Source of the DNA: Owenia fusiformis
Taxonomy: Eukaryota; Annelida; Polychaeta; Sabellida; Oweniidae
Direction of reading: 5' to 3'
NCBI GenBank assembly: GCA_903813345.2
Contig: CAIIXF020000011.1
Span: 35,496,166 to 35,560,165 of the forward strand
DNA: 64,000 nucleotides
The translations under genes and the position numbers were made by a program. Shown in pieces: positions 26,101 through 38,100 of this stretch. The first letter of the stretch is position 1. Every line of letters starts with the position of its first letter. The notes beneath the pieces are model-generated. The model ran no database searches and had not been told where the DNA came from. It saw only the letters and a program-made list of their open reading frames with translations.

Positions 26101-29100
26101 CACATGTATTTTCTATTTGTCCCGTATTTCTGAATTTTTCTACATACCCTTAGAGATCTCTTAAATTTGAGAATCATAATTATCTATTTTCGAGAAAGTA
26201 CAGTAGCTTATCTGAGGATTTTTTATTAAATTTAGCCATACTAATGTACTGAATGTCCTGTAGATAAACCAATCTTTTGGACAAACAATATCGAAGATTT
26301 AATCAAGGATACACATACGTTACTCATGACACTCATGACACATAGTTTAAAAGTATGTCTATATAAAAAATTCAAAGCGGATCAAAATGTGGTTGATGCT
26401 TTCTACAAAATAAAAAAATAAACAATGTGTTCAGTTCAGTTTGACTCAGTTTGCGTGCCTAATCACAAAGTAATGAATTGATTTTCTTTTTTTTTATGAA
26501 CCTATTTCATGTTTTTATGAAAGATTTGTATTCACTAAATTCATAATGACTTTACTATATTACTAGAAAGTTAAAAGAAATATGAATAGCCTTTGAAACA
26601 GCCAGTTTAAACAGCCAGTTAAACAGTCTGGTTAATTCTAACTTTTCTACACAAAAGATACTACAGGCTATTCCACAAACTCTTTAATTGTTGACATGTA
26701 AATTACACATTTTTGCACTTTAAATAACTTTGCAAATTAATAATATAACATGGATTTTTGGGGGCTAATTTATAAGAAAAAATGGCACTAATTTTGAATT
26801 GAAGGGTCAATTGGAAATTCATTCTTGAGCAGGGGTCCTTTGCCTGTATGACATTAGCCTTTAGCACCCACTCCTCTTAAAGTAATCATTTTTCAAGAAT
26901 TGAGCAGCCATCTTAAAAATTCCTTCTTGAGCAGAGTCCTGTGTCCTTAAAGCAACTGGTCAACTGGTATTTGAGGAATCAAACATTACATTTTTATGAA
27001 AAATCGTGGCCATTTTGAAATGAACTACCACATTGAAAATGCCTCCTAATTTAGCAGAGAATTAGTTTATCAAGTTTGAACCAAATTCCATCATCCAGTC
27101 CATAAATGGTATCAAGAATACCATTTTTATGGATTTCAACTGGTACTTGAGTAAAAGGCAGCCATTTTATATTGAGCAGCCATACTGAAAATTACTCCTT
27201 GATCAGAGGTCCTACTCCAATTTAAACTAAATCTGTCACTGGTGTTTGAGCTATCCCTAGGACAAATGAACGGAGGGATGAAGGCAATTGCAGAGGGAGT
27301 ACTTCCCTATATCCCTATGAACTTGTTTGGTGAGATAATAAATAAATAGTTAGAACCACAATGGGCTTTAACAAATACAATCAATTGAAGCACTAGGAAC
27401 TAGGATTGAAACGAGAACCAGTGTTTCCAAGAGAATGCTTATGCAACTGCCACATCTGACTAAATCTTGCATAAGATTTAAAATTGTAACTTACCAAACA
27501 TGTTTCAGAACTGAAGCAAAAGGTGTCACTCCAATTCCTGCGGCTACACAGATGTCAACTTGATATTGGAACACGTCCTGTTAAAAAACATAAACATGTT
27601 AGAAGAGAGGGCTGCATAGTTGAATGTTTGTATGGTTGAATGGTAGTGTGGTTGAATGTTTGTATGGTTGAATGGTTGTATGGTTGAATGTTTGTATGGT
27701 TGAATGGTTGTATGGTTGAAAGTTTGTATGGTTCAATGGTTGTGTGGTTGAAAGTTTGTATGGTTGAATGGTTGTGTGGTTGAAACTTTGTATAGTTTAA
27801 TGTTTGTATGATTGAATGGTCTAATTTCTGTACTATTGTGAATGGTAAAATACCCCCGTAATATTTCAGAGGATTCCCTTTCTAAAATCACATCTTTCGC
27901 TTGAAAAATGGAAATCAATAAGCTTTCTAAATGTACATACCTCACTAGCTGTACCAAATGGCCCATCCGCTGCTACTGCGGGAAGTTTCCACGCTTCTTG
28001 GAATTCCTTCTCATCTGCGTGGCACATCTTGGCCAGCGCATTCGTCCAGTCACCAACAGTACGAATATGCACACTAAAGTAGTCTTCTTCTGGTGACTAT
28101 GGTAACAACAAAAAACACAAATTACTAGTATTTAATAAATATTAATTAATTAGACATTAATTTGCTAAAAAGACATTAACAAATAAAATTTGAACCGAAT
28201 CCAGCAACTGGTAATTGTGTTATCAAAACCTATATTTCTATAAAATAGGATGGCCATTCAAAATGAACCAAATCTGATGATTGGTATTTGAGAAATCACC
28301 TTGACAAACAAAACAGATGGAAGAATAGCTTCCACATATCCCTAGGCCTTCTTTGAATTTTATTTGTTGGGATAATAAACATAATTTAAACACAGGGTTT
28401 ACTTACAGATGTTAGAGTAAATGGGTGCCACTCTAGTCTAGAAATACTTGGGCAGTGTAAGAATATGTACTGTCCTGCCTCCATCTTGAAACCTTTCCTT
28501 TTCATTTGTAATTCAAGTACTTTTGATGGATGTTTCACAACCTAAACAAAAGATAAAATGTTCAAATTATATATACAGAATACATGTAAGTGTATGCATC
28601 TTATAGCATCAGGGACTGTGTCTGAAAATACCATGTTATCATTGATAATTTTGTTCAAAAGAATATTTTTAGGAACAAAACCTATAAAGAGAGTTGTTGA
28701 ATCAGTAAGATTTATGGGTTGGGATTCCATAAACATAGTTTAAACATAATTTAATTATACCCAATACCTAAAAATTCAAAACCACAAAATCTGATTGTTT
28801 TACTTTTTGTCACAACTGCCATCTATACATTACCCTCGTCTATAAAACCATATGCAGACTTATTTGTAACAATGAAGTACATTTCATTTCTTACCTTTGT
28901 GATGACAATCTTCTGCTGACTTCTGTAGAAGCGTATACCTCTCTCAATCATATAGAACACCATGGGAACTATAACCCATTGCCAAGTCTGAAATATCAAG
29001 GCGTAACTTTGTAGAAAACAACTGTCATTATGTCATATTTCACTCATGTCACATTTCACCCATGTCATACTTCACCTATGTCATATTTCATTCATGTTAT

Positions 29101-32100
29101 GTTTCATCAATGTTACATTTCACCAATGTCACATTTGACCAATGTCTTACCTTACCAATGTCACATTTCACCAATGTTATACTTTACCAATATGAAATTT
29201 CACAATGTCACAGAAGACAGATTTACAGAGCTAAATCTCCAGGCTAAATTTCAAAAAAAGACTAGGCATGTTGCATATAAAATCTAATGTATCCTGTTTT
29301 TGTTTTTTCAACCAAGAATTCTTTAGTATACAAAAATAGTGACTGCCATTGAGGGAAATAGTGCAAAATACTTTTTAACTATTTCCCGAAAATATGGCAG
29401 TCACTATTTGTTTTATTATATATCCCATATGTACTCTGTAAACAATAACAGAATGGGAAGTCTTTTCATTTCAACATTTAATGTCGACAGGTTCTTATTG
29501 GCATTTAAAGGTATTTTGCCTTTCAACTCCTATCATCTCAGATATCAGGGAAGATAAAACATACTAATGACTGGTCACATGACTTCACTGGTGATTAGTA
29601 CATTCCATCTTCCCTGATGCCAGGGATTTAGAACTTTGCAGGGAATTAGTTTATCTATTTCATATCATGTGACCATGAATAAGCCAATGAGCATCTAGAA
29701 TACATATGGGGTATATAATAAATAGAATTACTCAACCCATGTTATATTTGATAAGATCAACTAGACACTATATAGAAATAATACAGTACATGTATAGTGT
29801 TATTTGGGCTGAGCAAATCTGAATGGAACAAAATTTTGCTGATTAGGTGTTAAAAATGTGTGTGTGACGTGCAATGCAATAGCATTGTTTTTTACTATGG
29901 TGAACTATTCTTGTAACTTATATTGATTTGAATCTTGAATAAGTTTTCTTATAAAGAAAACAACCAAAATTAAGGCAATATCTGGGCCTGTTGACATCAC
30001 TTACCTGGGCTGGCCCTCCAGCAAACTGAGGAACTGGACACTCTGGGTTAGTTGGTCCCCATTGTAGGTACTGCGTTGCACATAACACAGGGTCGTGTAG
30101 ATCTATGTTGGTTTGACTTCTCACAACACCTCTGAAAGAAAAAAGGTGCTTATAGGTCAGTAAGTAACCATGAAAATTCTTAAGTGTTTCACCATGAAGG
30201 TGTTCCATTTACAAAGGTTGATTTAACATTATGTTTATTTCATCATTTGACAAGTGTTTCACATTTCAAATGAGTGCCATGAGGAGTTAAACTTGTATTC
30301 AATTTTGAACATTTGTGAAACCAGCTATGAAGCTACAACAGTTAGGTCCCTTATTTGTTTAATATTTATGACATACAGGGTGGTCAAAAAAATGGAAACC
30401 CTGCATTTTCCTTATATCTTTGTCACTTTAAAATATTACTCCCTGATATTTCAAACATTTGTAAATCATTCAATTTCATACCACCCTATCATATTTCATG
30501 ACCATCAGACTGATAGTCAGAATTTTACAGCACTATGAATAACATGCTTCAGATTTGGCCATCATCGCACTGTAGGCAAAACAGCACAGTTGTCAATGAC
30601 CCAAATGCATTCCTCAGCAGGTATGGCCTGAATGACACAAATGATCTCACTTTTGAGGTAAGCAACTGTTCTGAGGTCATTCTCATATACTCTACCTCTG
30701 CCGTATCCCCACAGGTAGGGACATTTTAGACGATGAATACAGGTTTCCTCACAACGCAATAGTGGCCACTGGGCATGTTCTTTAAAGTACTAAAAAATTG
30801 TGACTATCAATCTGATGGTCATGAAATAAAGTAGGCTGGTAGCAAATTGAATGATGTACAAAAGTGTAAAATATCAGGGAGTTATTTTTTAAAATGACAA
30901 AGATATGAGGAAAATGGTATTAGGGTTTCCTTTTTTTTACCACCCTGTAGTTCATGACAAGAATCTGCGCCTCTACTTACTGAACCCCATGGATGACAAG
31001 CCCAATAAAAAATACTGCAAATAAATGATGTGTGAACCAGAAAACCTCAAAGTAGGAACGTCTGAAAGTAAAAAAATATTGTAACATTTAAAGTATTTAT
31101 AAAGAAATCAGATTTTTGCGGTTAAAATTAGTTCAAAATAACAGGCATCATTTTTGTAAAAATCAAAATATAACTTTTAATTTCAAAATCAACATTAAAT
31201 ATTGTTTAACCTGGTCCTTATAATTAACATAAATAAACAAATCATCTAAACTATATAAAACATAAAAATAATTGAACAAACCTTATTACTTCAGTTGATG
31301 ATGTATAGATGACAATTAGAGACAATGTAATAATAACACCAGTGATCCCAGGTACAAACTTGAGCAGCTCTACTGTAGTGTTCTATTTAGAGAAACATTG
31401 AATATGTTAGTATGGGACACATATATGTACAGGGTAGAGGGGGACATTTACAACTCATGAACTATGGGGTAATGTAATAATGACACCAGTGATCCCAGGT
31501 ACAAACTTGAGCAGCTCTACTGTAGTGTTCTATTAACAGAAACATTGAGTGTGTTAGTATGGGCCACATATATGTACAGGGTAGGGGGGGACATTTACAA
31601 CTCAGGAACTATGGGGTAATGTAATAATGACACCAGTGATCCCAGGTACAAACTTGAGCAGCTCTACTATATTGTTCTATTAATAGAAACATTGAGTGTG
31701 TTAGTATGGGCCACATGTATGTGCAGGGTAGGGGGGGGGACATTTACAACTCATTAAATGTAATAATGACACCAGTTATCCCAGGTACAAACTTGAACAG
31801 CTCTACTGTAGTGTTCTATTAACAGAAACATTGAGTGTGTTAGTATGGGGCACATGTATGTACAGGGTAGGGGGGGGGCAATTACAACTCATTAACTATA
31901 GTGTAATGTTATAATGACACCAGTGATCCCAGGTACAAACTTGAGCAGCTCTACTGTAGTGTTCTATTAATAGAAACATTGAGTGTGTTAGTATAGGCCA
32001 CATATATGTACAGGGTAGGGGGGGGGGGACATTTACAACTCATGAACTATGGGGTAATGTAATAATGACACCAGTGATCCCAGGTACAAACTTGAGCAGC

Positions 32101-35100
32101 TCTACTGTAGTGTTCTATTAATAGAAACATTGAGTGTGTTAGTATGGGCCACCATATGTGCAAGGTAAGGGGACATTTACAACTCATGAACTATGGGGTA
32201 ATGTAATAATGACACCAGTGATCCCAGGTACAAACTTGAGCAGCTCTACTGTAGTGTTCTATTAATAGAAACATTGAGTGTGTTAGTATGGGCCACATAT
32301 ATATGTGCAAGGTAGGGGGGGGGGCATTTACAACTCATGAACTATGGGGTAATGTAATAATGACACCAGTGATCCCAGGTACAAACTTGAGCAGCTCTAC
32401 TGTAGTGTTCTACTAATAGAAACATTGAGTGTGTTAGTATGGGCACATATATGTGCAAGGGGGACATTTACAACTCATAAACTATAGTGTAATGTTATAA
32501 TAACACCAGCGATCCAAGGTACAAACTTGAGCAGCTCTACTGTAGTGTTCTATTAATAGAAACATTGAGTGTGTTAGTATGGGCCACATATATGTACAGG
32601 GTAGGGGGGGGGGGCATTTACAACTCATGAACTATGGGGTAATGTAATAATAACACCAAGGTACAAACTTGAGCAGCTCTACTGTAGTGTTCCATTAATA
32701 GAAACATTGAGTGTGTTAGTATGGGCCACATATGTCAAATATTAGTCAAATGACCCAGATAAGTCACATGACCCAGATAAGTCACTTGACCCAGATGAGT
32801 CACATGACCCAGATGAGTCACATGACCCAGATGAGTCACATGACCCAGATGAGTCACATGACCCAGATAAGTGACATGACCCAGATTAGTCACATGACCC
32901 AAACTAGTCAAATGACCCAGATAAGTCACATGACCCAGATAATTCATTTGACCCAGATTAGTCGCATGACCCAGATAAGTCCCATGACCCAGATTAGTTC
33001 CATGAACCAGATAAGTCCCATGACCCAGATTAGTCACATGACCCAGATTAGTACATGACCCAGATTAATCACATGACCTACCTTATCAGTTCAGTAGCAG
33101 ATGAGTAAATGATAATCAGTGAAAGTGTTATCATGACACCTGTTACCCCGGCAACAATTTTCAACATCTCAAGTATGGTGTGCTTTGAAAATAAATAATT
33201 CAAAGTGATCATGTGATGAGTATATGTTGTGAAGTTCTTTCTAGGATTTTTATGCCTTTCCGTATTCTCAGATGGTGCAAATACACTTCAACTTGGTGCA
33301 AATGCACTTCAACTGGGTGCAAGTGCACTTCAACTGGGTACAAGTGCACTTTGACATGGTACAAATGCATTTCAAATTGGTGTAAAGAAACTGCTTCAAT
33401 ACTAGGAAAACAAGCCCAATGGATGCCACTCATAAACATCACTCTCTAACATAAATACAACATTGTAAATTAAAGAAGAAAAACTTCCAGTAATCATTTC
33501 AAAAGGTTCCTCCAAGAGATGGAAAATATAAATGGTTGCAATACGAATTTGAATGCAGCGATTTGATATATTAAATATAAGCACTATACTTGTTTAAACA
33601 TTTAAATCATTTTGGTGTACTGAGGATGAGAAAAAATATTCCAGTAAAGGGTTCCACCTATTGTATTGGATACAATGGCATTTGTACAGTTTTACTGCAA
33701 AAGTTGAGTAATCTCCTTTTTTTAATTTGCCATGAACGTCATCCATATTAAAGAAAACTCAAATGTGAACATCTACGATAAGAAACACTCTTGGCTGGTT
33801 CCAATGGTGTTCATATCAAACAGGGTTTACTGTATATTGGGAAATGCTGCAAACTGCAAGCGACCTTATTATTCAACCAATCTACCCAGGTTCTTTATTT
33901 CCCCCAAAAGATGGCAGGATTTAAAGGAGGGGTCTGTCTACAGAGCAGGAAATGTCCCAGAATTCATAGATAAGCCTCCATGTAAAATGGACCTCTAGAG
34001 GTTCAATTTTACATTGAGACAGATCCATCTATAATTTCTGGGGTATTTCCCTTTTAGCCTGTATGGCATATTCACTTACCGTATTTGGGTCTCTAATGGG
34101 GTTGAGCCAGGGGTCCTCTTGTGTACTTAAAGTGGAAAGTAATCCCCTGGTTTGGTTGTTTGGACTATCCCATGCCTGCATGAAGAACTCCAAGTTGAAG
34201 CAATGTGCAATGATATGTACAGCTGAAATGAATAATATGTACAGTTAAAATGAATAATATGTACAGTTGAAATGGATAATATGTACAGCTGGAATGGATA
34301 ATATGTAAAACTGAAATGAATAATATGTACAGCTGAAATGGATAATATGTACAGCTGAAATTGATAATATGTACAGCTGGAAAGAATAAAATGTACAGCT
34401 GAAATGAATAATATGTACAGCTGAAATGGATAATATGTACAGCTGAAATGAATAAAATGTACAGCTGGAATGAATAATATGTACAGCTGAAATTGATAAT
34501 ATGCACAGCTGGAAAGAATAAAATGTACAGCTGAAATGAATAATATGTACAGCTAAAATGGATAATATGTACAGCTGAAATGAATAATATGTACAGTTGA
34601 ATTGGATAATATATACAGCTGAAATGGATAATATGTACAGTTGAAATGAATAAAATGTACAGTTGAAATGGATAATATATACAGCTGAAATGGATAATAT
34701 GTACAGCTGAAATGAATAAAATGTACAGCTTAAATGGATAATATATACAGCTGAAATGGGTAATATGTACAGCTGAAATGAACAATATGTACGTAACAGC
34801 TGAAATAGATAATATGTACAGCTAGAATAGATAACACCTGCTCATCTGAATATTTATGGCCTGTCCCAGAGGTGTTTTTACTCTACCTGTACATGGCCAA
34901 AGATAAATTATCCTAATTGGAAATTCACTCACTTTCAGGCCAGGAGAAATAATTTTGTTTTTCCTGCATTGGAAACCCAGTATCATTATTGGATTAACCC
35001 TCATGAGACTAGCATATATTTTATAAAACAATGAACCGTAAATGCAATATTCTTAATCTGTTTCATCTTTGTAATTATGCAGTGAGGTGCAGATCACAGG

Positions 35101-38100
35101 AGGGTGAGGATATTCAGTATAATGACTGTGATTTCAAAACTGATGTGCTTATGAATCTGATGTGATTACAATCAATGGAACAAGTACAACATCAAATCTG
35201 CTTGAACTAAACATAGTAATATTAATATTCACTCTTTTGTGAGATGTACTATGGCTAGTATTACTTTTTATGGTCATGGCTATAATTTCAAACAGAATTT
35301 ATGCTCCCTTTGGAATCCATATGTGTCTGAGTTTACTTTATCAAAAATATTAAACAAGAGATTGAAAGAAAATAATGTCTGCCAATCCATAATTCAGAAT
35401 CAGACAGTTTGGTGACAACAATAATAATTCTAATGTCTTTGAAATAGTTCAATGAAAGAATGTGCAGGCCCGTTGCCAGAACCCCCCCCCCCTCCCCAGC
35501 CCCTGGATACAGGCCTGATGTGTAACGCATATTCATAAGATTGTGCACAAGTTTGACATGCATTAAGTAATCATGCAAGTGAAGATATTGACAAATATTT
35601 TTTAAAGTTAGTGTCTATTTAAAAAACCTTGGCGAAATGATTGTGATGAAACACTGCGAGGGAAGTGAGTGCCAAAGGACGATTCTCGGTTTGGAGAACA
35701 GTCTCCTGGCCTAATAATTTTTTTCATGAAAAATATAGAAATATTACCCAAATTAAACTATGAATATTCAAAAGAGGACATTTACATCTACAAGATGTAA
35801 AAATAACAAATTGGTCTGAAGCAGGGATAATGCTCAATTAGACTGATTCAATAAAATACAAGTCTTGATTTTGGGGAAAGAAGTTCATCAGTGTACTGCG
35901 CTAATATTTTTTTGCGAAAAATCTAAAAATATTACCCAAATTAAATTATGACTATTCAAAAGAAAACATTCAAATCTATATTATGTAAAAAAATCAAATT
36001 TGTCCGAAACAGGGATAATGCTAATTTAGATTGAAGAACTTCGTTCTCCAAACCGAGAATCGTCCTTTTTCAGCCTTGAATTTCATGTAGCATTATTCCA
36101 AGAATTCAAAGCTGAATAGTATCATTTTGATGAACGTTAGACTGTTCTGAATAATAAATGTTAAACTAATACAGTATTCCTTTTAAAACATTATATCCAG
36201 GATGTCATGGATCCTTTTGAGATGTTACATTTGAGGTTGGTTCCATTTACCTGTATGAAAGATGATCATGTACGCCAACGCTTTGTGGAATGTAATATTC
36301 TTGTCCATTTGACGTCGTACATTTCTTCGGCAAATTATTCTACAGCACTGAAACAAATAGTAAAATAGTATATAAAAGAATTTGACGATTAGAAAGTCAA
36401 TTTAGTCTAGGATGAGTAAAAGAAACGCTATATTTTCTTCATTTTAGTTTAAGTGAACACAAAATGATAAATAGGCTATTTTCTCACTTGGTCACTATTT
36501 TAATTTTTCAAGAGGGGCGGGGGTCTGGATTTATCAACCCGATTTAGGATATTATACTTCGCATCATGATGTTGGAACTAATTTCTTATTTCTAATTTCT
36601 TATATTATTTAAGACATGAGTAATGACCAAGAAAATATTATCTTTTCTTTTGACTGGTCAAACATTAGTACACCTATATTAACAAATCAAATATGCCTCA
36701 GGGGTTCTTATGTTTATATTGATAAATCCTAATAAGAAGATTTAAAAAATGATCCATCTTATCTTATTTAAGCCATAAATACATCAATGTAGTCGGATAT
36801 GAACTTTTCATGTAATATACAGAGATATAAAGTAGAAATTAGAAGGGTAAGCAAAGAAAAAATTATGACAAATAGTCTAAAAACAATATTTCATTTAGAC
36901 ACACATGTACTGTCACCCCCCCCCCCCCACTTCTTAAGTTTGGCAACTGGCTATTTATGTATTTATATATATATCGTTTTCTGAACTAAGAAACAAAATT
37001 AGGATTCAATTAATGTCAGGCTTTGATATGCCACCAAAGGAATACTTCTAGTTGCCAAACGTATGTAGGGGAGTGTATGTACATGTATGTTAATATTATC
37101 ACTTATGGAGGGGAGTGTATGTATGTTGATATCATCACTACACATTTAACTTCGCTGTTGCTTGACTTATAGGGTTAGGAGCGCATGTGTCATTTAAGGC
37201 TTCAACATACCTACATAATATTACAATACTGTACATGAAAATTGTCTTTCATAATAAAGTACATATTACTATTATCCCATATGCATGTTTCAAATGTTAT
37301 TTTCAAGATCAAATCATGTTACATAACTAAATATCACATAAACTTGACAACCAGTGACTGACAATTGCATTTGATTTATTCAATTTGAATTTATAATAAC
37401 CAGTGAGAGATAAAACATTTTCATAAATTGCATTTCAAATTATCTAAATATCAAAATATAGCTCTAACATCAAGACAGACATCAAAATCGTTTTTCTAAA
37501 ATTATTTTACCTCTACAGAGTGTTATAAAACTATGAATAGAAGAAAAATGTTTAAAATGTTGGAACCTTTTGATAGATTATATAGATATTTGATGAATGG
37601 ACAATATGCTTTATGATACAGCCTCAAGTAATGAAAATTAATTTATACTCGGTAAAACCTCTCTGATCGGAATACTACTTCAACACTCCAAAAGTGTTTG
37701 GATTGTCATTCTCATTGTATATGTCTGTTTATTCAATCAGGAAAAAGATTCATGAGAAACCCTGAACTTGTGAAGATGTAAAATTGTTCTTTCTCTCGAA
37801 ATTGTATAAATTACTTAAAAAACATATTTTCACATCAAGATAATCACATTTACCTCTGAAGTAAACTGAAATTGCAAAGCTTAGAATGATTTGAAAGGTC
37901 ATTTTCTCCATAAATATGTTTTTAACTGAGAAAAACTAGGATAGAATTGATCAAATTCAATCAAAATTATGTTTTCAATTGTTTTAGAGAGTGACCAGAT
38001 CAGCTTGACCTTGGAATTTTAATACAGGCCATCAATTTCACTCCCAAATATGGAAAGTGTAAAAATAGAGATGTCAATCAAATATTGAACTGTATGGAAC

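Noticed and set aside
30562-30759. Active mariner transposase
   Set aside because: Only a short C-terminal fragment remains between the arms; the catalytic acidic triad is absent.
32732-33058. 100-108 aa frames on both strands (M-S-H-M-T-Q repeats)
   Set aside because: 18-bp minisatellite read in frame; open on both strands because 18 is a multiple of 3.
33732-33998. 88-aa plus-strand ORF in NOX2 intron 5
   Set aside because: No domain, no splice context and AT-rich composition like the surrounding intron.
34165-34785. 206-aa open frame on the minus strand with a repeating F-I-S-A-V-H-I-I pattern
   Set aside because: It is the translation of the 22-bp acceptor minisatellite plus the start of NOX2 exon 5, not a separate gene.
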